DNA of 62,000 nucleotides from NCBI GenBank assembly GCA_009746045.1, contig RPFO01000448.1, positions 4,787,521-4,849,520 of the forward strand. The letters run 5' to 3'. A program made the translations under genes and the position numbers. The stretch is from Mesostigma viride. Lineage: Eukaryota; Streptophyta; Mesostigmatophyceae; Mesostigmatales; Mesostigmataceae. Below, piece after piece: positions 33,566 to 45,557 of this stretch (its first letter is position 1; each line of letters begins with the position of its first letter). The notes below the pieces were generated by a model. The model ran no database searches, was not told the DNA's origin, and saw only the letters and a program-made list of their open reading frames with translations.

Positions 33566-36500
33566 CTACTCAACAGGTCTCTTCTTGGCCAAGTTCGTGA
33601 GCCGTTTCTCGACGTCTGTCGGAATGGTCAAGATGGCCTGGCGATTGTTAGCTGGGTTGACAACAATGGTGTGTTCGAACCCCGCGTCCATGCACAGGTA
33701 GCAATTGACCAAGTTTGGCTGTTCAGCTTGCGCATCGGCGTCCATTTTGAACATCGTCGCCATACCCGGAAATCTGTCCCAGTAGCGCACCCCCACCACC
33801 CATTGTCCCTTACGGAACAACTCCCTATCGACCTTGCCGTTTCTGTCGGCCACTCGCCTCACGAAAGTAGCGGCCACCTGATAAGGCTCCTGCAAGACTT
33901 CCGCTAGCCAATATGGATGATCTGGATCGTGGGACTCATCACCAGAGTAGGACTCGACGGCAAAAATGTCTCGCAGCTTCAGTCTCCTTCCCATCATCGT
34001 CCTCTCTGCCTGTAGTCTGTTCAGTCGCGTCCCTGCGTGCCCCCCTTGTCCGTTTGGGTTCCTTTGCACTGGCTCCCCCAGTTTGTGGAGCTTCATCCGA
34101 GCACCTCCCACATTCCAGCCGTCCATGTCGGTCCACTCCTTTCGACAATCCCACCACCTTTCCTCGGCGCACGCACCGCCACAATAGCAGGAATACTGGC
34201 GCAGCATTAAGCGCGTCACATTCGACTTGTCCATGCGCCACCAGTGCGCCTTCTTCACTCCTTTGATTTCGCCGCGCCCTGGGCTGTAAGGAAGCACCTG
34301 CGCGTCGAAGACAAGATTTGCACAAGGGAAAGTTGAAGTTACGAGACCATCGAGCTAGTTGTGTTTTATTAAGCACTCCTGATCGCCAGGACTCCAAGAA
34401 CGCCCTAGAAACGACGGCCGGCGTAACTATTCCCTGAACGAGGACTGTACACTTAATTACCTCGGGGAACTCGAAGAAGTTACGCCTGGTCGTTGTGGTC
34501 CCGCCCACCGCCCCCGACGCCAGATTCTCCACCAACTGGGCGGCCGTCTGTTTGTCCTGGTTCTCTTCCCTGATGTGCCACCTCCTCAACATGCACTTCA
34601 CAGTCCCACCAGCTCCATCCACCTCCCCCTTTCCGTGCTGCTCCCCAAAGTAATTCCACTCAAATGACTCCAGGTGCGGATCCTCCGTCAGCAGCCGGGC
34701 CACTTCCGCGATCACATTCCTTGACTTGAACTGCATGGAGCAATTGTCCGACCACCCAATGAAGCGCTTCACCTCTACCCCTTCTGACCGTAGTGTCGCC
34801 AGGATTTTGAGGATAGCAAAACGGAGGGCCCGCCCGTCCCTTTTCATTCCGCCCTGTCCGATGAAGTGAAACTCCCTTCTCACGACCTTTCCCGACGCTG
34901 GATCCAAGTAGCGCACGATCCAGGGCATAAGGACGAATGTGACTGGATGCCAATACTGTGCTTGGAGATTGTGATAGGTGTAAGACTGGTAGTTCTCGGC
35001 GTAATCTGTGTGGCATACAAGGTCCCCCACCCGCATCCTTGAGAGACATTCCTTGGAGGCGTCCGCTTGCCACCACGCGTTGAAGCAATGCTGGATGAAG
35101 TCCGGCCACTTGTCCACAATTGCCTCCTTTAGCTCCGTTGGTGTGGACTTGACGTCGACTTGCGTCAATCGCTGCCCACCAGCCTTTGCGATCTCGTCAC
35201 AGTCGTCCTGCATATGCGCAGTGTGCACATACAGAAAAGACATCAACTTCGACCCACCAATGACCTGTAGAAAGAAAAAAGACAGGACCTCAGGAAAAAT
35301 TGAAAAAGAAACGCCTTGGGGCGCAACCACTCCACTAAAAATTACCTCTGGCCCAAGAACTTCAGGAAACATTGCAAAAGAAACGCCTTGGGGCGCAACC
35401 ACTCCACTAAAAATTACCTCTGGCCCAAGAACCGCACCCGGCGGCACATCCTGCATCTCGTATCTGGTCCATGAAATCAGGTGGTTGGAAGCCTCCTCCC
35501 GTTCGCATAACATGAAGTTCCGAATTCCACACTTGGGAGCCAGGCAAGTGCCCAACACACAAGCCTTACGCCGGATCGAGCAAACCCCCAACTCCTCGCC
35601 CAGGTCATGATCGGGCACCCCTTCCTCGTCGTCCAGCACCCTCCCATGCATGGGCAGATCCTCAAGTTCGCCCTGAAAAGGCTGAACCTGCGGCCGCGAC
35701 GACCCCACAGACGACCTCGAACCTCCCCCCTCCCTCATCCCCTCCACCTCACAAGTAAACTTGTTCACCCACTCTGTCGTGTGAGTGGCTTTGAAAATGG
35801 AACATGTGGGCACGGACGACCCCACGTCGAGCTGGCTACCATGATCGCACGCGTGGCATTCAGGTCCGCACTCGCATCTGGCATGAAAAGTTGCACGAAA
35901 TTTGGCCAACCCCCCAACCATGGACTGCATGGTAGTGTGGTGCTGGCATGCGCACAAGTTCCGCATTTTCCACCGCCCCTTGACGCATGCGGGCATATGC
36001 TTGCAAAAAGTAGTGTATCCCACATGAACTGTGCTCTTCTGATTCGTGCGTAGCATTGACATCCCTGCCTCCGTCTCCAAAATCACCTGATTTCCCCCCC
36101 TCACACCCTCCTCTCCCTCCCCCCCCCCCCTCCCTACTGTCCATCCGCCGCGGTGGCTTCAACTCCGGATGGCGGGAAATGAACACTTCGTAAATCTTCG
36201 ACTTGGAGACAGTATAGTAGCGCGCACCCTCCGAAAACGCTAGTGTATGTTTGTAATCCTTTCTGGTCCATTCACAATGAACATCCTTCATGTTCGGAGA
36301 CGCCCGCGTCAAGTTATCATCCCTCCAGCACGCTTGTATCAGGGCAATGACTTCCGTCGGAAGCTCGTCTTTCCTCCTCCTCCTCTCTGGCGCACTCATC
36401 AAAAGGTCGTCCTCCCCTTCTTCCATTCCATCCCTGTGACCCCGAACAGTTGCGACAAAGCGCCTGTCAATCCCGAACGCGCGCTCCACAATCCTGTCCG

Positions 36501-36915
36501 GGACGCCCTCCATTGCCTTCGTAACAAGTCCACACAAGGCCCACCTAAGCCCACGATCCTTCTCAGATGTTCCCAAGTCGCCAAAAGCCTTCTTGATGTT
36601 ATCCCGAAGAGATTCCGCCCAACTTTCAGGAAGCCCGTCGTCACAGTTCTTCCTCTTCTTAATGCCGTTGCTCTCCGCCACCATGGCATTTAGTCTTGAA
36701 GCTGCGCAAGACAGAACCTCCGCGCTCATCTCTGGCGTCCTGTGGTTGTTTGCTTTCACGCGTTCCGCCATGATAGGAAAGATGTCATTGGCAATTTTGT
36801 ACCCCTTGTTCTCGATGTACTTGTCGCTCCAGAGACCGCGAAGTGCAGGCTCCCGGTCGTCATTGGACAAGGGACGCGAACCGTCGGAAACGGCCCCCCG
36901 CCCCGATCGCGCCAT
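33566..36915 (-). CDS. DDE-type transposase, two introns, one probable frameshift
   Basis: ATG 36915 starts MARSGRGAVSDGSRPLSN. The first frame includes ARYYTVSKSKIYEVFISRHP and reaches a C12 run (36119-36130), after which reading continues in another frame (GNQVILETEAGMSMLRTNQK), best explained by a homopolymer indel. Next come HVGYTTFCKHMPAC and CACQHHT. Introns are 35417-35265 and 34460-34298, both GT-AG and phase 0. The catalytic part shows HTDYAENYQSYTYHNLQ, IGWSDNCSMQFKSRN, ESFEWNYFGEQHGKG and VDGAGGTVK; the acidic residues there are the DDE candidates. The last exon has VKKAHWWRMDKSNV, a CYCGGACAEE cysteine cluster and YWLAEVLQEPY...GQWVVGVRYWDR, a barrel-like tail, stop at 33566. It cuts and pastes transposon DNA. 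Similar WSD...Q.K.RN/HGKG..DG.GGT.K proteins occur widely in animals; the superfamily name is not certain. Confidence 0.7.
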
Positions 36916-37064
36916 CAGACTTTGGTCAGACGGCAGCTGATTTTTTTCGCCTCTTAATCCCGCGGCACCGAAAGCCCTGAGGATGAGTAATGATAAATAA
37001 TCACCATTAAAGACACGACGAAAACGATGGGCATCAAACAAGAACGACAAGCGTCATTAATAAC

Positions 37065-37620
37065 GCCGGCCGGCGCAACTGGATACATGTAAACCATACA
37101 AAAGTGATTTTATGAAACACATACAGTTTGTCATTAATAACGACGGCCGGCGTAACTCGGGCGCAATTAAAAACCATTAAGAAGCAACTCAGGATATGCA
37201 GGCAGAAATCCTTCAGGTGTAAAAAAGATGTACAAACACACTTTTGGTAATGGGGCCTGATTGCGCAACTGCAAGATACCATTGGAAACGCCGGCCGGCG
37301 CAACTGGATGCATGTACATAAACCATACAAAAGTGATTTGCACAAAACCCCTACAATTTGTCATGAGTAACGACGGCCGGCGTAACTCGGTTGCATTTGA
37401 AAACCACAAAGAAGCAACTCAGGTAGTGAAGGCGGAAATCCCAGAGGTGATAAAATGTTTACCAACACAAAATGTTGATAAGCGTGCAAGCTTTTGCAAG
37501 TGCGCGCAAGATACCATTGGAAACGCCGGCCGGCGCAACTGGAACACCAAAACAAAAAACTTGATTTGCACGAAACCCATTCAGTTCGTCATGGATAACG
37601 ACGGCCGGCGCAACTTCATG
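37065..37620. repeat. Array of ~230-bp units with GCCGGCCGGCGCAACT motifs
   Basis: Three units, each with an AACGCCGGCCGGCGCAACTG motif (near 37063, 37288, 37524) followed about 80 bp later by AACGACGGCCGGCGTAACT. Flanking phrases such as AACCATACAAAAGTGATTT recur. It lies just upstream of the transposase gene, and the same ACGACGGCCGGCGTAACT motif is inside transposase intron 2 near 34412. These may be binding sites of the transposase. Confidence 0.75.
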
Positions 37621-37679
37621 GCACTCACCACTTTCACCAAATGCCATGTCGCCATTATATTGAGGAAAGCGAAGTATGC

Positions 37680-39920
37680 CCACTTGAAGCTGTGGTCTGC
37701 AGAACATTGACACAAAATATGCATGGTATTTCAAGCAATGAATGCTATGTGTCAGGCATCAATGTCTTTATTGTATCCAAATGTGGTTAGGACGGAGGTT
37801 TACATTGGTTGCTATTTTAAGACAATGGCGTATAACCAAACATTGCACACACTCAAGAGTGTACTTATGCTGAACTGGAAAGGAACATTAAACCCCAATA
37901 AGGTAGATATTTTTCTTTTACATTTTAATTTTTTATATACTACTTTATATAATATTATATTATATTATATTATGCTATATTATGTTATATGAAATAACAT
38001 TAAAATTAACATAAAATTAAAATTATATATTAATTATAGTATATTATATAATTTATATTATATATTATATTCACGATGCTCTGTGTATTAATGACATATC
38101 AGACACACCTACATCACATCGCCTTGATGTTTCCGTTGTATGGGTCCGGTCGGGCGTTGGTAGCTGGTCGACAACAATTCTACATTTCCTAAAAAAAAAT
38201 GCGACCGTGCCTACATTCGAAGGCGCGCTGTGGCTGACCTGAACTATCGGTGAACACCTCGGCGTCACTTGACCGGCCTAGGTTGACATTTCGGCAGAGT
38301 AACGCTGCTTAAAGGATCATTGCGTAGTTCGCGCGATTTGGCTCTTTATATATGTTTTTGGAGACGACGAGCAAGCATCCGATTGGTCAGCCAATTCCTG
38401 TCCAGTCCTCGGACAGTGTCCAATCCGGTGCTTGGGATCCAGAAAACGTGCTCGAGCCTGGCCACTCTGTCGCGGGCGCCGCGCTAGTGGCGTCGCGCCC
38501 AAACCTGACCAGGCCATAGGAAAGGGCGGGGGCGAATGCAAGAATTATTGTTATATCCTGACCTGTCCTGGGGAAGGTCCGGGGCGAATGCAAGAATTAA
38601 TATACCTGCGTATGCAACCAACACGGCCGATCCACATACATAATCCGACTGAGCTGGACGGTACGGACCAAATTTCGGTGCAAATTGAGGCCCAAAAGCT
38701 ATGTCGGCATGGTGCGCGCACCCCTTGCGGTAGGGGCCATGGCGACTGCCTTTAGACGAAACGTGACAAATCTGGCACGCGGAAAGCAGAAATGCTCGAT
38801 TGTTGGAGAAAATTAGTTACTGATTCTAATTTATGGCGGGATGGTTGCGATCTATAATGTCGCGGGCTTTTTTTCTTTGCCATCGGCAGGGGGGGTCCGG
38901 CCTGAATTTCTGTCGGGATGAATAAAGTATATTGGATGCCTGCCGGGTTGATTGTCGATTGTTGCCAGTTTTGATGGTCGTAAGGAAAGCTAGTTTAATG
39001 ATGTTTCTAAAGCCGTAAAAATTCCCGCTGCTATCTTTACCTTTCCCGTCATTTTGCGGTAAGATAACATTAGCCCTGCGCGATGCGTACTGCCCAACCA
39101 CTCCATGAAAGGGTGGACTTTCTTGTGCGCCTGGGCACGAATAAATGCCCGTTATGGTACGTTCTTGTGTTAAACGTCTTAAGCTTGCGTTTTCCTGCTT
39201 TCTTACCTCGTTGAGCGTAAGCTTTTTGCCTTCTTTCCGGCCAGATGCAGCCAGAAAGTTGCGGGTCCTGGCGCTGCATCGCTGGATTCCTGGGTGTCTT
39301 TTAGCTAGTTAATCGTCTGTGACGTGGCTGGCTTTCTGCAGCGCGTGGCCCGCAACCTGTCGGGAAGGTGTAATGCTTTTATTTCCATGCTTCTCTGAAA
39401 TTTCTTTTGCTTTATAGACAGTTGTGTTCGAGGAAATTCACGCGGTCTTCCTAAGCAGCGGCATCATTTTCCCCAGACACTGACGAGCTGGCACCTGTCT
39501 CCTAAAGAGAGCGGCTCGTGCTTGTTAGAAAGGAGGCAGTGTGCATTTTGCGGGACACAATGCTTTGGTGGCACATGCGTCAGGTAGGCTGTTCCAATGG
39601 TCTCTTCACCTTTCCCACTGAGTAAATGTTAGCATTTGTCATGCTAACCAGAGCAGCTAGCCACAGGTTGGCTGGATAAAAAGTCAGCTTATTTTCTCTT
39701 TATATACTGCGTGTGTGGTCCTCCACGTGTCCGGCTTGTTGGGCATTTTGGAAGAGGGTTTATAATGTGTTGTTGGGTGGAACAACTTGGTTGTTGGCAC
39801 AAAATCACACATTATTAGCCTGAGATAGGCATGACATATGCTGCTCAGGCGTGTCGTCCTACCAGCCTTGTTGTTAAGGGTAGACTCACAAGGCTGGCTG
39901 TGCCGATGGAGGGGTGGGGC
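37680..39920. other. 2.2 kb without a recognised gene
   Basis: 37910-38065 is an AT-only microsatellite-like tract (TATAT/ATTATATT). Near 38525-38600 the phrase GGGGCGAATGCAAGAATTA occurs twice. Remaining open frames are short and carry no motif. Confidence 0.5.
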
Positions 39921-40410
39921 GTGCTAGCCCCCCCCACACCCACGCATGCATGCTAGCCCACCCCCACACCCACGCATGCATGCTAGCCCCCCCACACCCA
40001 CGCATGCATGCTAGCCCCCCCCACACCCACGCATGCATGCTAGCCCACACTCACACCCACGCATGCATGCTAGCCCACCCCCACACCCACGCATGCATGC
40101 TAGCCCCCCCCACACCCACGCATTCATGCCAGCCCCCCCCACACCCACGCATGCATGACAGCCCCCCCACACACCCACGCATGCATGCTAGCCCCCCACA
40201 CACACCCACGCATGCATGCCAGCCCCCATACACACCCACGCATGCATGCCAGCCCCCCCCACACTTACGCATGCATGCTAGCCCCCCACACACACCCACG
40301 CATGCATGCCAGCCCCCCCACACACCCACGCATGCAGGCTAGCCCCCCCCACACCCACGCATGCATGCCAGCCCACCCCCACACCCACGCGTGCATGCCA
40401 GCCCACCCCT
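39921..40410. repeat. 28-31-bp minisatellite CCCACACCCACGCATGCATG
   Basis: About 17 copies of a unit with a C-rich part and CACCCACGCATGCATGCTAG, differing in C-run length and CTAG/CCAG ends. GCATGC makes each unit locally palindromic. All frames are open because stops are absent. Confidence 0.93.
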
Positions 40411-40680
40411 AGCTTGAGCGTGCTTGTAAAGTTTTTGCATGGTTTATTAAAATGAGTGGAATATGTATTTATTGCATTAAATGTTAATTTTATCATGAAT
40501 GAAAATGGTCAACATTGCCGAAGTGCCCCTAAATTGCTCAATATTGTGTGCTCAAGAATTCAATGAGGATTGTCATCATGGAAACCCGCACAAATTCACG
40601 ATTCCGGGCATGCATGTGAAAGTATCAAGAACAATTTTCAATTAAGAATGGTATCTCATTGTTCCATGAATCAATATGAC

Positions 40681-43600
40681 TCCATGTACGTAGACAAGCC
40701 ATGATGACCCCATGGGAGCCTGAATCCTCATCATTAAATACATAAATGCCACCCATGTACGTAGACGGGCCATGATGACACCAATGGAGCCTGAATCCTC
40801 ATCATTAATTACATAAATGCCAACCATGTACATACACGGGCAATGATGACACCATGGGAGCCTGAATCCTCATCATTAATTACATAAATGCCAACCATGT
40901 ACGTAGGCCAGCCATGATGACACTGTGGGAGCCTGAATCCTCATCATTAATTTCATACATGCCAACAACACGTAGACGGGCCATAATGACACCACGGGAG
41001 CCTGAATCCTGATCATTTTTTTTTCTTTGACATCCATGTACGTAGGCCAGCCATGATGACACCATGGGAGCCTGAATCCTCATCATTTTTTTTCTGAGAC
41101 ATCCATGTACGTAGGCCAGCCATGATGACACCATGGGAGCCTGAATCCTCATCATTAAATACATACATGCCATCCATGTACGTAGACAGGCCATGACATC
41201 TGACACCATGGGAGCCTGAATCCTCATCATTTACTATTCCTTGACATCCATGTACGTAGACGGGCCATGATGACACCATGGGAGCCTGAATCCTCATCAT
41301 TTTTTTTTCTTTGACATCCATGTACATACGTAGGCCAGCCATGATGACACCAATGGAGCCTGAATCCTCATCATTAATTACATACATAAATGCCATGATC
41401 ATCAATGACCCCATGGGAGCCTGAATCCTCATCATTAAATACATAAATGCCACGGTCCATGTACGTAGACGGGCCATGATGACACCAATGGAGCCTGAAT
41501 CCTCATCATTAATTACATAAATGCCAACCATGTACATACACGGGCAATGATGACACCATGGGAGCCTGAATCCTCATCATTAATTACATAAATGCCAACC
41601 ATGTACGTAGGCCAGCCATGATGACACTATGGGAGCCTGAATCCTCATCATTAATTTCATACATGCCAACAACACGTAGACGGGCCATAATGACACCACG
41701 GGAGCCTGAATCCTCATCATTTTTTTTTCTTTGACATCCATGTACGTAGGCCAGCCATGATGACACCATGGGAGCCTGAATCCTCATCATTTTTTTCTGA
41801 GACATCCATGTACGTAGGCCAGCCATGATGACACCATGGGAGCCTGAATCCTCATCATTAAATACATACATGCCATCCATGTACGTAGACAGGCCATGAT
41901 GACACCATGGGAGCCTGAATCCTCATCATTTACTATTCCTTGACATCCATGTACGTAGACGGGCCATGATGACACCATGGGAGCCTGAATCCTCATCATT
42001 TTTTTTCTTTGACATCCATGTACATACGTAGGCCAGCCATGATGACACCAATGGAGCCTGAATCCTCATCATTAATTACATACATGCCATCCATGTACGT
42101 AGACAGGCCATGACATCTGACACCATGGGAGCCTGAATCCTCATCATTTACTATTCCTTGACATCCATGTACGTAGACGGGCCATGATGACACCATGGGA
42201 GCCTGAATCCTCATCATTTTTTTTTCTTTGACATCCATGTACATACGTAGGCCAGCCATGATGACACCAATGGAGCCTGAATCCTCATCATTAATTACAT
42301 ACATAAATGCCAACCATGTACATACACGGGCAATGATGACACCAATGGAGCCTGAATCCTCATCATTAATTACATAAATGCCAACCATGTACATACACGG
42401 GCAATGATGACACCATGGGAGCCTGAATCCTCATCATTTTTTTTTTCTTTGACATCCATGTACATACGTAGCCCAGCCATGATGACACCAATGGAGCCTG
42501 AATCCTCATCATTAATTACATACATGCCATCCATGTACGTAGACAAGCCATGATGACACCATGGGAGCCTGAATCCTCATCATTAATTACATACATGCCA
42601 TCCATGTACGTAGACAGGCCATGATGACACCATGGGAGCCTAAATTCTCATCATTTACTATTCCTTGACATCCATGTACGTAGGCCAGCCATGGAGACAC
42701 CATGGGAGCCTGAATCCTCCTCATTAATTACATAAATGCCAACCATGTACGTAGACAAGCCATGATGACCCCATGGGAGCCTGAATCCTCATCATTAATT
42801 ACATAAATGCCATCCATGTACGTAGACGGGCCATGATGACACCATGGGAGCCTGAATCCTCATCATTTACTATTCCTTGACATCCATGTACGTAGGCCAG
42901 CCATGGAGACACCATGGGAGCCTGAATCCTCCTCATTAATTACATAAATGCCAACCATGTACGTAGACAAGCCATGATGACCCCATGGGAGCCTGAATCC
43001 TCATCATTAATTACATAAATGCCATCCATGTAAGTAGACGGGCCATGATGACACCATGGGAGCCTGAATCCTCCTCATTAATTACATAAATGCCAACCAT
43101 GTACGTAGACAAGCCATGATGACACCATGGGAGCCTGAATCCTCATCATTTACTATTCCTTGACATCCATGTACGTAGGCCAGCCATGATGACACCAATG
43201 GAGCCTGAATCCTCCTCGTTAATTACATAAATGCCAACCATGTACGTAGACAAGCCATGATGACCCCATGGGAGCCTGAATCCTCATCATTTACTATTCC
43301 TTGACATCCATGTACGTAGACGGGCCATGATGACACCATGGGAGCCTGAATCCTCATCATTTACTATTCCTTGACATCCATGTACGTAGGCCAGCCATGA
43401 TGACACCAATGGAGCCTGAATCCTCTTCATTTTCTTAATGAGAGGATTCAGGTTACATAAATGCCAACCATGTAGGTAGACAAGCCATGATGACACCATG
43501 GGAGCCTGAATCCTCATCATTAAATACATAAATGCCATCCATGTACGTAGGCCAGCCATGGAGACACCATGGGAGCCTGAATCCTCCTCATTAATTACAT

Positions 43601-44255
43601 AAATGCCAACCATGTACGTAGACAAGCCATGATGACACCATGGGAGCCTGAATCCTCATCATTTACTATTCCTTGACATCCATGTACGTAGGCCAGCCAT
43701 GATGACACCAATGGAGCCTGAATCCTCCTCGTTAATTACATAAATGCCAACCATGTACGTAGACAAGCCATGATGACCCCATGGGAGCCTGAATCCTCAT
43801 CATTTACTATTCCTTGACATCCATGTACGTAGACGGGCCATGATGACACCATGGGAGCCTGAATCCTCTTCATTAATTACATAAATGCCAACCATGTACG
43901 TAGACGGGCCATGATGACACCATGGGAGCCTGAATCCTCATCATTTTTTTTATGAAACATCCATGTACGTAGGCCAGCCATGATGACACCATGGGAGCCT
44001 GAATCCTCATCATTTTTTTTTCTTTGACATCCATGTACGTAGACGGGCCATGATGACACCATGGGAGCCTGAATCCTCATCATTAATTACATACATGCCA
44101 TCCATGTACGTACACGGGCCATGATGACACCATGGGAGCCTGAATCCTCATCATTTACTATTCCTTGACATCCATGTACGTAGGCCAGCCATGGAGACAC
44201 CATGGGAGCCTGAATCCTCCTCGTTAATTACATAAATGCCAACCATGTACGTAGA
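40681..44255. repeat. ~70-bp satellite, left block
   Basis: About 50 tandem units of 66-75 bp around CCATGTACGTAGACGGGCCA and GGGAGCCTGAATCCTCATCA. Units alternate between linkers TTAATTACATAAATGCCAAC, TTTACTATTCCTTGACAT and a T-rich TTTCTTTGACAT linker, so there is higher-order structure. One unit is folded back at about 43415-43452 (CCTGAATCCTCT...AGAGGATTCAGG). The array continues at 53827 after element 2. Confidence 0.96.
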
Positions 44256-44284
44256 GGGTGGTTTTACCGGATTAGGATACATTT
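44256..44284 (+). repeat. Left TIR of element 2
   Basis: Starts GGGTGGTTTTACCGGATTAG and is preceded by the AGA duplication. A small hairpin formed by GGATACATTTG and CAAATGTATCC begins inside it. Confidence 0.93.
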
Positions 44285-45557
44285 GCACGGCTTCAAATGT
44301 ATCCTAAATGCACCATTGGCAAACATGGTTTCTGGACATGGTCGATATCATTAATATGTTTGGCAAGCATAATATGATCATGCTTGCCAAAGATGTTGTC
44401 TCTTTTCATATTTCACACATATATTATCGGCCTCGGCGTGCCATGCTTCCACGTTTGTTGTCTCTTTTCATATATTGTGAATATGATCAATAAAATTCCA
44501 AACATGACCATGTTGGAGACTTCAAGTGGAGCATCATGATTACTGTTTTCACTATTACGTAACCCATGGTTCATGTTAACATGGCATAATGAGCAATCCT
44601 ATTGACCCCATGACTAATGGTGAAGTTAATAAAGTTACATCGTGGCACGTCACTATAGCATCAAGTTGCATCATTGTGCATAAAGTAGTTTAGCACTGAG
44701 TTGGCATGCCAACACCAGGTACACTAAATAAATTAAAACCAGAATTGATAAACAACCCAGTATCCAAATACAGTATCCATATATATGCAGGTCGTACTAC
44801 AGGTACAGCCACGGCTGCCACGCGGCTTCTGCAGCGATCACGCTCTTTCTCCTAGACAATTGCTCTACTGGTCCCTACAGGTCGGTCGACTTGGACCATG
44901 ATGCGTCAAGAACAGTTAATTGACCGACTTAAACAAGATGTTTGTCTACATGCAGCTGTCTGCACCTAACTAACGCGAAACCGCGTGCTACCAAATATAG
45001 GGGCAAATGCATGAGTAACACATGTCAACGCACAACCGGTGGAAATCACGCGATACCAACCGCGGCAACAGTGGTGTGAACATAGCGGGCACTGACATGC
45101 AAAAAAGCACCAGCAGCGGCATCAGTAGCAAATTGTAGTAGCGGAACAATAGCCACTACATCAATGCAACAACACATCAGCCCAGCAACACAGCAGCAGC
45201 ATGACCGTAGCACAGCAGCAGCACAACTGTAGCACATCAACACGGCCGCATAGCAGGAGCACAAGTCAGCGCAGCAGCAACTTAGTATGCCGATTCCTGA
45301 ATTTCCTATCAGTGGACTATAGTCCATTGATAGGAAATTCACTAATAGGCAGTACTAGCTCAGCAGCACGGCAGCAATGCAGCAGTGCATCAACACAGCA
45401 GCACGACAGCAATACATCAGCGGCACGGCAGCAATGCAGCAACACATCAGCACAATAGCACAGCAGCAGTACGGCAGCAATGCAGCAGCAATAGCATGGC
45501 AGCACAGCAGCAGCAGCAGCACATGAGCAGCTCAATGACAACAACGCTGCTTGCGCT
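44285..45557. other. Element 2 left interior, 3' of gene B
   Basis: AT-leaning non-coding DNA to about 45050, then CAG/AGCA-rich sequence with loosely repeated CAGCAGCAC words. A 42-bp palindrome (45299-45340, core GGACTATAGTCC) lies within it. No gene seen. Confidence 0.5.
45299..45340. repeat. 42-bp palindrome
   Basis: GAATTTCCTATCA on the left pairs with TGATAGGAAATTC on the right around GGACTATAGTCC, near-perfect. Located downstream of gene B; it could form a hairpin in either strand. Confidence 0.85.

Noticed and set aside
33566-36915. Assigning the transposase to a named superfamily (IS3EU, KDZ or other)
   Set aside because: Motifs show a DDE-like enzyme, but no TIR or target duplication was found to decide the group.
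40880-44083. Minus frames MMRIQAPMVSSW...YVHG as proteins
   Set aside because: They repeat with the ~70-bp satellite and have stops wherever linkers change.
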